This document shows, one piece after another, positions 6,902-12,732 of a stretch of 12,732 nt of DNA. The position numbers were made by a program, and so were the translations under genes. The notes beneath the pieces were generated by a model, which was not told the origin of the DNA, did not search any database, and saw nothing but the letters and a program-made list of their open reading frames with translations. Origin of the DNA: an uncultured Campylobacter sp. (GTDB lineage Bacteria > Campylobacterota > Campylobacteria > Campylobacterales > Campylobacteraceae). Every line of letters begins with the position of its first letter. Positions within the stretch are counted from its first letter, which is position 1. The DNA is taken from the NCBI RefSeq assembly GCF_937949835.1, contig NZ_CALEDC010000347.1, forward strand, positions 1-12,732, given 5' to 3'.

Positions 6902-7420
6902 TCATCTCTGCGGCTTGCCGTCGCCGAATTTTGCGACTATCTCATCGCTGCAGCTCTCCTTGGGCACCCAGCCATCGCGCTTCATCCTCGCCAGATTGTC
7001 GCACGCCTCCTGCGAGCCGCCCTCGCAAAGCTCGTCGTATATCACGAGGCTGCGGCACTGCCCGCTCGCGAAACTCTCCAGCGCCGCGGCGTTGCCTAGG
7101 CAGGCTCGCTCGCGCAGATCGCTCATCGCGCGCTCACCTGCGCCGCTCATTTTATCTCCCTGCTTCCGCTCGGCGAGGGTGGCGAGCTCGCATGCGTCTG
7201 CGAAAAAGCCCTGCGCTTTGAGGCGGTTTCGCACGACGCCGCGACCGCCCAGCTCGTATCTCATCGCCGCTTCGTAGCATGCGGCGGCGTCCTTTTTGCT
7301 GCACTTTGCTAAAAGCGCGCTAGTTTTTGCACCGCTAAATTTAAACTCTTTGGCTTTGCCGTCCGCGTTTGCTAAACTAAGCACCAGCGCCGCAGCCAGC
7401 GCAAGCTTTAAAGCTTTCAT
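6902..7420 (-). CDS. Exported Hcp/Sel1-like cysteine-paired repeat protein
   Basis: A 172-residue protein with a clear signal peptide (basic residues 2-5, hydrophobic 6-17, probable cleavage after ANA at 17-19), so periplasmic or secreted. The mature part has cysteines at 40, 48, 77, 107, 122, 132, 140 and 157. Two pairs, 40/48 and 132/140, have the C-x7-C spacing that bridges the two helices of a repeat in Helicobacter cysteine-rich (Hcp) proteins. Segments such as 'ACYEAAMRYELGGRGVVRN' fit a Sel1-like helix-turn-helix. The middle repeats are irregular, so this is a divergent member. Hcp family members bind or modify cell-wall fragments or act as scaffolds; no such activity can be read here. 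The start has GGAG five bases upstream of ATG 7420. It lies about 290 nt downstream of a second gene of the same type in the same direction. Confidence 0.8.
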   Translation of the reverse strand: MKALKLALAAALVLSLANADGKAKEFKFSGAKTSALLAKCSKKDAAACYEAAMRYELGGRGVVRNRLKAQGFFADACELATLAERKQGDKMSGAGERAMSDLRERACLGNAAALESFASGQCRSLVIYDELCEGGSQEACDNLARMKRDGWVPKESCSDEIVAKFGDGKPQR

Positions 7421-7714
7421 CTCTGCTCCTTTTGATTTTATTTATCCGCTCGCGCGCTCCGATTTACTGCTTCATCGCGCCACACCCACGAAAATCGCTT
7501 TAAATTTTAAAACCAAACCTCACTCATTCGAAGCAGAACGGGGCCGCCACGCGGTGATCGACGCCTTTAAATGCGGATCGCACGCTCATCTAGGTGCGAG
7601 TTGTAAAATTTAAGCTTTCGTGCGGCGAAATTTGCAAGGCGTTCAGCAATCTACGCGGTCTAGCCCTAAAAAGCAATTCTGCGTCGCTCAAAGAAGCGCT
7701 TTGCCTCTGCCGCG
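7421..7714. other. Spacer between the two Hcp-like genes
   Basis: About 294 nt with no credible gene on either strand. It lies downstream of one minus-strand Hcp-like gene and upstream of the other. The frames open here do not resemble Hcp repeats, so I see no remnant of a third copy. The minus-strand region just before ATG 7420 is AT-rich, but a -10 box with sensible spacing could not be settled on. Confidence 0.5.
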
Positions 7715-8275
7715 CTAATTTTTCGGCAGCAGATCGAGCACCGCGCAGGCGCGCTTGTTGTGCATTTTGCACGCCTTATCTAGCGCCTGCCCCGAGAGCT
7801 CAAAGCTTTGAGGAGTGCCTATTCCTTGGAGATATTTGACCGACAGCTCGTAGCACGCCTCGCTACTGCCGGCATCGCACTGCTCGCGAAAAAGCTCAAA
7901 CGACGCTACGACGTCCTTTTCCACGCCCAGACCGCGCCCTAGCGCATCTGCGTAGAAAAAGCACGATAGCTGATCTTTTCGCTCGCAGCCGCTTTTCAGG
8001 CCGCGCGCGACGCGCTCGCAGGAGCCTTCGTCGCTTTTTACGATGCAGCTTTGCAGATCCGCCCGCGAAATTCCGTCCGTTTGAATGACCGCATCGGCGC
8101 TGCTTTGCGAGCCGGCGCTTGCTTCGCCGCTCTTTATAAAGCGCGCGCTTGCGGTCTCGCCGATACTCGTTGTTTTGTCCGTTTTGCCCGCCGCAGAAGC
8201 TTTATCCGCTGACGCGCTCTCGTCGCAATTTGCCGCAATAGCGCAAAATAGCGCCAAAAATAGAAATTTTTTCAT
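7715..8275 (-). CDS. Exported Hcp/Sel1-like protein with three 36-residue cysteine-paired repeats
   Basis: A 186-residue protein starting at ATG 8275, chosen over an in-frame ATG 27 bases upstream because GGAGG sits five bases before it and the signal peptide then begins MKKFLFLALF. Cleavage is likely around 14-17. Cys17 follows AAN, not a good lipobox, so a lipoprotein is unlikely. Residues 19-75 are a low-complexity Ser/Ala/Thr/Lys/Asp linker. Then come cysteine pairs at 77/86, 97/105, 133/141 and 169/177; the last three are C-x7-C and their first cysteines are exactly 36 residues apart, the disulfide-stapled Sel1 repeat pattern of Hcp proteins. 'ADALGRGLGVEKD' and 'SVKYLQGIG' fit the helix A to turn segments. 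Expected location is the periplasm or outside the cell; the binding partner is unknown. It is probably a paralogue of the next Hcp-like gene downstream. Confidence 0.85.
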   Translation of the reverse strand: MKKFLFLALFCAIAANCDESASADKASAAGKTDKTTSIGETASARFIKSGEASAGSQSSADAVIQTDGISRADLQSCIVKSDEGSCERVARGLKSGCERKDQLSCFFYADALGRGLGVEKDVVASFELFREQCDAGSSEACYELSVKYLQGIGTPQSFELSGQALDKACKMHNKRACAVLDLLPKN

Positions 8276-8300
8276 ACCAGCCTCCGTTAAATTTAGCGCC

Positions 8301-8306
8301 ATTTTA
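8301..8306 (-). promoter_or_regulatory. Possible -10 box for the upstream Hcp-like gene
   Basis: The minus strand reads TAAAAT at 8306-8301 in an AT-rich tract about 26 bases before ATG 8275, giving a leader of about 18-20 nt containing the GGAGG site. It matches the consensus at five of six positions. No -35 box is evident. Confidence 0.4.
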
Positions 8307-8411
8307 ATTAAAAATGCTGAATTTAAGAGAAATTCGTTCCGCCTTAAATTTCGGCTTTTTGTCGCAGTGCGTTTGGAGCGCGAATTTAAAGCGCGGCGCC
8401 GAAGCGATCGA

Positions 8412-8843
8412 TCACAGGCTTTTTAGTGCCGCGAGTACATTTTGCGCGTCCTGCTCGGGCTTAGCGATGCGGCTAAAGCGCTTTATCTCCTTGCCGCCTC
8501 GAAAAATCAGGGTTTGGCGGTGGTAAAATTTCTTCCCGTCGCCGGTGGTGAAGGTTTCGAGCTGCAGTGGCGCTTCAAGCTCGAATTTTTCGTCGTTTAT
8601 GAACTCAAACGTGGCGCCCGTAGCGCGCTTAAACTCGCTCGTGCCCGCCTCGCCCATGCTGCCTACGGCGATAAGCTCGAAGCCGAGGGCTTTTATCTGC
8701 GCAAACGCGCTCTCGTAGGCCTTGCACTGAAGCGTGCAGCCCGTAAGTCCCGCCGCGCCGCGCAACTCTACGGGCAAAAATTTGCCGCTGTCGCCCATTT
8801 TCGGATAAGTAAAAACCACGCAATTTTTCGGTAAATTTATCAT
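8412..8843 (-). CDS. Small peroxiredoxin, Bcp/PrxQ-like (AhpC/TSA family)
   Basis: A 143-residue cytoplasmic thioredoxin-fold protein. The start at ATG 8843 is chosen over an upstream in-frame ATG at 8882 because AAGG lies just upstream and the protein then opens with the first strand, 'NCVVFTYPK'. The active-site loop is 'GLTGCTLQC': C36 is the probable peroxidatic cysteine, in the position of the GCT motif of Bcp/PrxQ enzymes. C40 is a candidate resolving cysteine four residues later, where Bcp usually has a spacing of five. The later segments 'LGFELIAVGSM', 'FEFINDEKFELE' and 'HRQTLIFRGGKEI' match the remaining strands of the fold. The expected role is thiol-dependent reduction of hydrogen or organic peroxides in the cytoplasm. 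It is upstream of, and codirectional with, the two Hcp-like genes, but gaps of over 130 nt argue against tight coupling. No key residue appears missing. Confidence 0.82.
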   Translation of the reverse strand: MINLPKNCVVFTYPKMGDSGKFLPVELRGAAGLTGCTLQCKAYESAFAQIKALGFELIAVGSMGEAGTSEFKRATGATFEFINDEKFELEAPLQLETFTTGDGKKFYHRQTLIFRGGKEIKRFSRIAKPEQDAQNVLAALKSL

Positions 8844-8931
8844 CTCTCGCCTTTTGATCGAAATAGGTCGCAAAAATAGCATAAAAAATCTTAAACCCGC
8901 TTAACGGATGAAATTTTAATAAAATTTAGCG

Positions 8932-8937
8932 TAAAAT
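8932..8937 (+). promoter_or_regulatory. Possible -10 box for the DUF3137 gene
   Basis: TAAAAT at 8932-8937 lies in an AT-rich tract about 40 bases before the TTG start at 8978 and about 95 bases from the divergent peroxiredoxin start. It matches the consensus at five of six positions. Other AT-rich hexamers nearby are almost as good. Confidence 0.3.
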
Positions 8938-8967
8938 AAGGGGCGAAATTTCGGCAAAATCAAATTT

Positions 8968-8971
8968 GGAG
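8968..8971 (+). promoter_or_regulatory. Ribosome binding site that selects the TTG start at 8978
   Basis: GGAG at 8968-8971 is followed by a six-base spacer and TTG at 8978. It fixes the downstream of two in-frame TTG codons as the likely start of the DUF3137 protein. No ATG is available nearby in that frame. Confidence 0.7.
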
Positions 8972-8977
8972 TTAATT

Positions 8978-10060
8978 TTGGATATTGACAGAGCGTTAGA
9001 GGAGCTGGCAAAAAAGCAGCAGCAGTGCAAGATAAAATTTCTAAAACCGCTGATTTTATTGCTATGCATCGCGGTTTTTTCCGTCGGCTGGTTTATCCAC
9101 GGCTTGATCCAAAACGAATACTCCTCCGCCGTGCTGATGTCCGCGATGATCCCGATAATTGCGGTAAGCTGCGTATGGGGGATTTTTGATGATTCCATCG
9201 CCAAGTGGGAGTACAACGCCTTTTACAAAGACGCCTTCATCCGCGCCATCATTTCAGATATCGATCCCGCCTTTAGATACGAGCCGCAAAGCGGCATAGA
9301 CGAAGAAGAAATCCGCAAAACGGGCATCTATCCAAACAATGAATTCGTAGCCGAGGATCAGATAGACGGCGTTTATAAAGGGGTAAAATTTAGCCTAAGC
9401 GAGGCGATAAAAATCTATGAAACGCGAGAATCTATGAGGCTTGTAGAGTTATCTCAAAGGTCCAAGAGCGATCTTTCCGCGGCTTTTTTGCTATCGGCGA
9501 TCGCGCTTTGGAACGCTTGGAGGCTCGGCGAATACGTACAGGCCTTTAGCGGCTCGGTTTTGGTGTGCGAGTTTTATAAGAAATTTAAGGGGCGGACCAT
9601 CATCGCGGATCGTTCGCCAGGCACAAAATTTTTAGGCGATCAGGAGCTGATGGACGACGTGATTTTCGGCAAGGAATTTCGCGTGTTCGCAAGCGATAAG
9701 ATCGAGGCGCGGTATCTTTTGACGCCTAGTTTTATGGAGCGTCTCGGGGCTTTGAAGCTTAAGCTTGCGCCCAAGATCGCTCTTAGCGCGGCGTTTATGG
9801 ACGGCAAATTTTATCTATTTTTAAACGGCGCGAAAAACCGTTTCGAAGCCGCGCTGTTTTCGCCGCGCACTACGCTAAGAGACGCCGAGCGGATAAAGGC
9901 TGAAGTTTTGCAGCTTCTTGGTATCATTGACGAGCTGCGCTTGAATGAGGAGCTTTTTGGCGGCGCAAGCGAGAGCGGTGAGCCCGCAAATAGCCCATCC
10001 CTCAGCGGCGAGGAGCTACAAAGATTGCGCGATAAAGGCTTGAGCTCGCGCGATCGCTGA
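8978..10060 (+). CDS. DUF3137 domain membrane protein
   Basis: A 360-residue protein of the DUF3137 family, whose function is not known. The start is placed at TTG 8978 because GGAG (8968-8971) lies six bases upstream. An in-frame TTG at 8966 overlaps that ribosome binding site and cannot use it. Two hydrophobic segments at about 24-44 and 50-70 form a probable membrane hairpin after a short cytoplasmic helix (residues 1-20, Lys/Gln-rich). The family's recognisable core is 'FSGSVLVCEFYKKFKGRTII' (190-209), followed by a beta-rich region with 'SFMERLGAL' and 'MDGKFYLFLNGAKNRFEAALF'. A hydrophobic stretch (about 165-185) just before the core may be a buried helix. The C-terminal 30 residues are Gly/Ser/Glu-rich and probably flexible. 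The gene is monocistronic, converging on the TerC-like gene. There is no visible enzymatic motif. Confidence 0.8.
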   Translation: MDIDRALEELAKKQQQCKIKFLKPLILLLCIAVFSVGWFIHGLIQNEYSSAVLMSAMIPIIAVSCVWGIFDDSIAKWEYNAFYKDAFIRAIISDIDPAFRYEPQSGIDEEEIRKTGIYPNNEFVAEDQIDGVYKGVKFSLSEAIKIYETRESMRLVELSQRSKSDLSAAFLLSAIALWNAWRLGEYVQAFSGSVLVCEFYKKFKGRTIIADRSPGTKFLGDQELMDDVIFGKEFRVFASDKIEARYLLTPSFMERLGALKLKLAPKIALSAAFMDGKFYLFLNGAKNRFEAALFSPRTTLRDAERIKAEVLQLLGIIDELRLNEELFGGASESGEPANSPSLSGEELQRLRDKGLSSRDR

Positions 10061-10083
10061 TTTGAATTTTAAAATGCCATCTC

Positions 10084-10153
10084 GCGTCTTTAAATTTAAC
10101 GCTTTTCGTAAAATTTTAATCTCATCGCCCGCGTCTTTAAATTTAGCGCTTTT
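10084..10153. repeat. Direct repeat of 23 nt in the convergent spacer
   Basis: GCGTCTTTAAATTTA followed by ACGCTTTT at 10084-10106 recurs at 10131-10153 as the same 15 bases followed by GCGCTTTT: one mismatch in 23. The copies are 47 nt apart, start to start. A weaker third version is at about 10176-10200. They lie between the ends of the DUF3137 and TerC-like genes. Confidence 0.65.
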
Positions 10154-10202
10154 TGGAGTTTGGCATTTTTTGAAATTTAGCGTCTCTTGAAATTTAATGC
10201 GG

Positions 10203-10230
10203 CGCAAGCGGGCAAAATTTATCGCTTGCG
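10203..10230. terminator. 8-bp inverted repeat between convergent genes, possible bidirectional transcription stop
   Basis: CGCAAGCG (10203-10210) and CGCTTGCG (10223-10230) form an 8-bp stem with a 12-nt AT-rich loop. It lies about 145 nt after the DUF3137 stop and about 60 nt beyond the TerC-like stop. Neither side has a proper T-run, so classic intrinsic termination is uncertain. Confidence 0.35.
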
Positions 10231-10288
10231 GCAGTAGCTTGAAATTTTAAAATTTGATCTCGCGCACGGCAAGATATGCGATGAAATT

Positions 10289-11299
10289 TTACTCGTTGTT
10301 TCCCGCGATCGTTTCGATGAGTTTGCGTTTGTTGCGGCGGTTGTAAAGCACCGACGAAAGGAGCGATAGCGCGATGAATAAGATCCCCACGGTGCCCGTT
10401 ATGATCTCGCTTACTTCAAATTTCAGCTTGGCAAACATTATAAACGCCAAACACGCGATGGCGTAGTGTGCGCCGTGCTCCAGATACGCGAAGTGCGACA
10501 GCGTGCCGCGCGCGATGAGATACAGCGTGATGGAGCGCACGAACATCGCGCCAGCGCCAAGACCTAGCATGATGATGAAGATATTATCGCTTAGCGCAAA
10601 CGCGCCGATCACGCCGTCGAAGCTAAAACTCGCGTCCAGGGTTTCTAAATATAAAAAGCCTGCAAGGCCGTTTTTTATGCCATCCGTGCCGAAAAGGCGG
10701 TCGAAGCAGGAGATGAGTAGATAGAGTAAAATCGCTCCGAAATACGCTGCGCCGAGCGTAGCCGAGTCCATTTTAGCAAGCAGCACGAGCCCCGCGGCTA
10801 GAGCGATCAGCGTGGGCGCGTTTGGAATGCGCTTTAAAAATCGCACGAGCCCGTTATTTTCGATTATGCCCAGCCAGTGTAGCTCGCGCTGCGCATCGAA
10901 GAAAAAATCGCAAAAGACCATCAGCAAAAACGCGCCGCCGAAAACATAAATTTGCGCTTCGTTCTCGCTTAAAATTTCATGGTAGCGCTGCGGCTGCTTA
11001 AGCGCCAGCACGAGGGTTTCCCAAAGACCCAGATGCGCGCTTGCGGCGACGATTAGCACGGGGAATAAAAACCTCATGCCAAAAACCGCGATCGGAATAC
11101 CCCAGAGGATAAATCTGCTCTGCCACACCGGCGCCATATCTTTTAGCACCTTGGCATTGACTACGGCGTTGTCGAAGCTGAGGCTGATTTCGAGCGCGCA
11201 CAAAAGCGCACAGATATAAGCGGCACCCGCGCCGCCGATATAAAACGCGATAGCAAGCGCAATTAGGCTTACTACAAAAGAGGAGTAAAAATATTTCAT
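10289..11299 (-). CDS. DUF475 / TerC-like integral membrane protein
   Basis: A 336-residue inner-membrane protein. The start at ATG 11299 is chosen because AGGA lies five bases upstream; the longer frame to 11335 begins inside the promoter region. About eight to nine hydrophobic segments are visible, with a polar loop at about 100-115 and a charged tail 'NRRNKRK' (320-326). The signature is a pair of acidic membrane motifs: 'LEISLSFDNAV' (36-46, E37 and D43) and 'LETLDASFSFDGV' (218-230, E219, D222 and D228), then 'ALSDN' (235-239). Such repeated E..SFD motifs define the TerC/DUF475 superfamily, whose members are linked to tellurite resistance and metal (often Mn2+) homeostasis. Substrate and direction of transport cannot be read. 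The gene is monocistronic and divergent from the YuiF/NhaC-like transporter, with tightly packed promoters. Confidence 0.88.
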   Translation of the reverse strand: MKYFYSSFVVSLIALAIAFYIGGAGAAYICALLCALEISLSFDNAVVNAKVLKDMAPVWQSRFILWGIPIAVFGMRFLFPVLIVAASAHLGLWETLVLALKQPQRYHEILSENEAQIYVFGGAFLLMVFCDFFFDAQRELHWLGIIENNGLVRFLKRIPNAPTLIALAAGLVLLAKMDSATLGAAYFGAILLYLLISCFDRLFGTDGIKNGLAGFLYLETLDASFSFDGVIGAFALSDNIFIIMLGLGAGAMFVRSITLYLIARGTLSHFAYLEHGAHYAIACLAFIMFAKLKFEVSEIITGTVGILFIALSLLSSVLYNRRNKRKLIETIAGNNE

Positions 11300-11325
11300 C
11301 GCTGTCCTAGCCGATTTTTTGCGCG

Positions 11326-11331
11326 ATTTTA
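11326..11331 (-). promoter_or_regulatory. Probable -10 box of the DUF475 gene
   Basis: The minus strand reads TGC-TAAAAT, with the hexamer at 11331-11326, about 27 bases before ATG 11299. This leaves a leader of about 20 nt containing AGGA. A TG-type extension precedes the hexamer, as is common when the -35 box is weak. Confidence 0.5.
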
Positions 11332-11354
11332 GCAAAATTTAGCCCTAAATTCTA

Positions 11355-11360
11355 TATAAT
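11355..11360 (+). promoter_or_regulatory. -10 box of the YuiF/NhaC-like transporter gene
   Basis: TATAAT at 11355-11360 is a perfect consensus -10 hexamer 26 bases before ATG 11387, giving a leader of about 20 nt with AAGG as ribosome binding site. The divergent -10 box is only 23 bp away, so both polymerases would share the same upstream DNA. Confidence 0.65.
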
Positions 11361-11386
11361 TGCAAAAATTCCAAAAAAGGCAAAAG

Positions 11387-12706
11387 ATGCTTACCAATCC
11401 CGTATTTATCAGTATCTGTGTGATGTGCGCGCTATGCTTGCTGAGGTGCAACGTAATGCTTGCGATCCTAATCGGCACGATATGCGCCGTGCTCTCAAGC
11501 AATATCCCGCTGGGCGATGCCATAAATTTATTCATAAACGGCAACCCCGAAAACGCCGGCAGCCTCGGCATGGGCGGAAATTTAGAAACCGCGCTTTCGT
11601 ATCTGCTGCTAGGCGTCATCGCAAGCGCGATCTCAAAGACGAACTTAACGGCGATCTTGGTGCGCGCGGTGGCAAATTTAATCAGCGACAAAAAATACGT
11701 CTTTATCTTTTCGATCGCCTTTTTTGCGTGCTTTTCACAAAATTTAATCCCCGTGCATATCGCCTTTATCCCGATTTTGATCCCGCCGTTAGTCAAGATC
11801 ATGAACTCGCTAAAGATCGACCGCCGCGCCGTAGCGTGCGCGCTGACGTTCGGCTTGCAGACGCCGTATATGGCGCTGCCGCTGGGATTTGGACTTATCT
11901 TTATGGGGCTAATCGAAAAAAATATGAACGCAAACGGCATCGCAGTAAGCCTAAGCGACATATCGAGCGTGATGTGGCTAAGCGCCGTGCCTATGCTAGT
12001 GGGTCTCATCCTAGCCGTGATCTACTACCGCAAGCCGAGGGGATATGCCGAAACCAAAGAGAGCCTGGATGCGCATTTTAGCGAGCTTAAGATGGGCATG
12101 CGAGAGTGGGGCGCGCTAGCGGGCATCGCGGTGTGCTTCGCGGTGCAAATTTGGATCAAATCCCTTCCGTTTGCCGCGCTTAGCGGAATTTTAGTAATGC
12201 TTGCTAGCAAAGGCATCGAGTGGAAGAAGCTCGATAACGTATTTGACGAGGGCGTGCATATGATGGGCTACATCGCGTTTTTGATGTTGATCGCCGCAGG
12301 ATACGGCACGATCTTAAAAGAAACCGGCGGCGTGAATGAGCTGGTGCACGTAGCGAGCACTTTAAGCGGCGGCAAGCTCGGCGGCGCGCTGCTGATGATC
12401 GGCATCGGACTGCTCGTGACGATGGGCATAGGCTCGAGTTTCGGCACGATCCCTATCATCGCTACGATTTATTGTCCGCTAGCCGCACAGCTGGGCTTTA
12501 GCACGGCGGCAACGATCTTTATCATCGGCGTGGCCGCGGGTATCGGCGATGCGGGATCGCCTGCGAGCGATAGCACGCTCGGGCCTACCGTGGGGCTGAA
12601 TATCGACGGCGGGCATAGCCATATGTGGGATACCTGCGTGCCGACCTTTATTTTCTTTAATATCCCGCTAATCATATTCGGCATAATATTTTCGATGATG
12701 TTATAG
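11387..12706 (+). CDS. NhaC-family (YuiF-like) transporter: Na+/H+ antiporter or histidine permease type
   Basis: A 439-residue inner-membrane transporter with about 11-12 hydrophobic segments. The start is ATG 11387, preceded by AAGG (11377-11380) at six bases; the longer frame from a TTG at 11360 begins inside the -10 box. Landmarks are 'GGNLETALSYLLLGVIASAI' (63-82), 'SQNLIPVHIAFIPILIPPL' (117-135), a soluble loop at about 215-238, 'GIGSSFGTIPIIAT' (347-360) and the diagnostic 'GDAGSPASDSTLGPT' (387-401), followed by 'LNIDGGHSHMWDT' (404-416). These match the ion-transporter superfamily group annotated as Na+/H+ antiporter family or predicted histidine transporter YuiF. The substrate cannot be settled from sequence. 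Length is normal and no disruption is seen. Only 26 nt follow the stop within the window, so an operon partner beyond it cannot be excluded. Confidence 0.88.
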   Translation: MLTNPVFISICVMCALCLLRCNVMLAILIGTICAVLSSNIPLGDAINLFINGNPENAGSLGMGGNLETALSYLLLGVIASAISKTNLTAILVRAVANLISDKKYVFIFSIAFFACFSQNLIPVHIAFIPILIPPLVKIMNSLKIDRRAVACALTFGLQTPYMALPLGFGLIFMGLIEKNMNANGIAVSLSDISSVMWLSAVPMLVGLILAVIYYRKPRGYAETKESLDAHFSELKMGMREWGALAGIAVCFAVQIWIKSLPFAALSGILVMLASKGIEWKKLDNVFDEGVHMMGYIAFLMLIAAGYGTILKETGGVNELVHVASTLSGGKLGGALLMIGIGLLVTMGIGSSFGTIPIIATIYCPLAAQLGFSTAATIFIIGVAAGIGDAGSPASDSTLGPTVGLNIDGGHSHMWDTCVPTFIFFNIPLIIFGIIFSMML

Positions 12707-12732
12707 ATTGCGGAATTTACGCGGGCGGAATT

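Noticed and set aside
6859..7277. Plus-strand open frames of 120 codons over the first Hcp-like gene
   Set aside because: They are Arg/Pro/Ser-rich shadows of a minus-strand gene with a signal peptide, paired cysteines and a good ribosome binding site.
7421..7714. A third, broken Hcp-like gene between the two intact ones
   Set aside because: No frame on the minus strand shows C-x7-C pairs or Sel1-like helices in this interval.
11329..12009. Minus-strand 226-codon frame opposite the transporter gene
   Set aside because: The plus-strand frame has the family signature GDAGSPASDSTLGPT and transmembrane pattern; the antisense frame gains hydrophobicity only as its complement.
11425..12081. Plus-strand 218-codon frame inside the transporter gene
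   Set aside because: It is Arg-rich, out of frame with a well-supported membrane protein, and has no ribosome binding site.

Overview
The window looks like chromosome from an epsilonproteobacterium of the genus Campylobacter, most likely one of the oral, moderate-GC species such as C. gracilis or a relative. This is inferred from gene content (secreted Hcp-like cysteine-paired repeat proteins, a DUF475 TerC-like protein, a DUF3137 protein, a YuiF/NhaC transporter), from the very frequent AAATTT / AAATTTTAAAATTT strings, and from TATAAT-like -10 boxes without clear -35 boxes. The species is not proven. No rRNA, tRNA, CRISPR array, insertion sequence or phage gene was found.

Region 1 (1-3838, plus strand) is a tightly packed three-gene run. 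It holds the 3' part of an unrecognised protein, an exported di-haem cytochrome c peroxidase/MauG-like protein, and a membrane-anchored c-di-GMP protein with a periplasmic sensor region, PAS, degenerate GGDEF and intact-looking EAL domain. The genes overlap by 38 and 11 nt, so they are probably co-translated. A periplasmic redox haem protein coupled to a c-di-GMP phosphodiesterase is the most interesting arrangement in the window.

Region 2 (3839-6901) is a spacer with clustered AATTTTAAAATT palindromes, then a minus-strand succinyl-CoA:acetate CoA-transferase-type gene with its own promoter, then a gene-free stretch of about 960 nt made of alternating AT-rich and GC-rich words.

Region 3 (6902-8843, minus strand) holds two exported Hcp/Sel1-like cysteine-paired repeat proteins and a small Bcp/PrxQ-type peroxiredoxin. 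Their common theme is disulfide and thiol chemistry or oxidative stress, although the Hcp-like proteins act outside the cytoplasm.

Region 4 (8978-12706) holds a DUF3137 membrane protein (+) converging on a TerC-like DUF475 membrane protein (-). The latter is divergent from a YuiF/NhaC-type transporter (+), with closely packed back-to-back promoters. Several starts were moved to internal codons preceded by good Shine-Dalgarno sequences.
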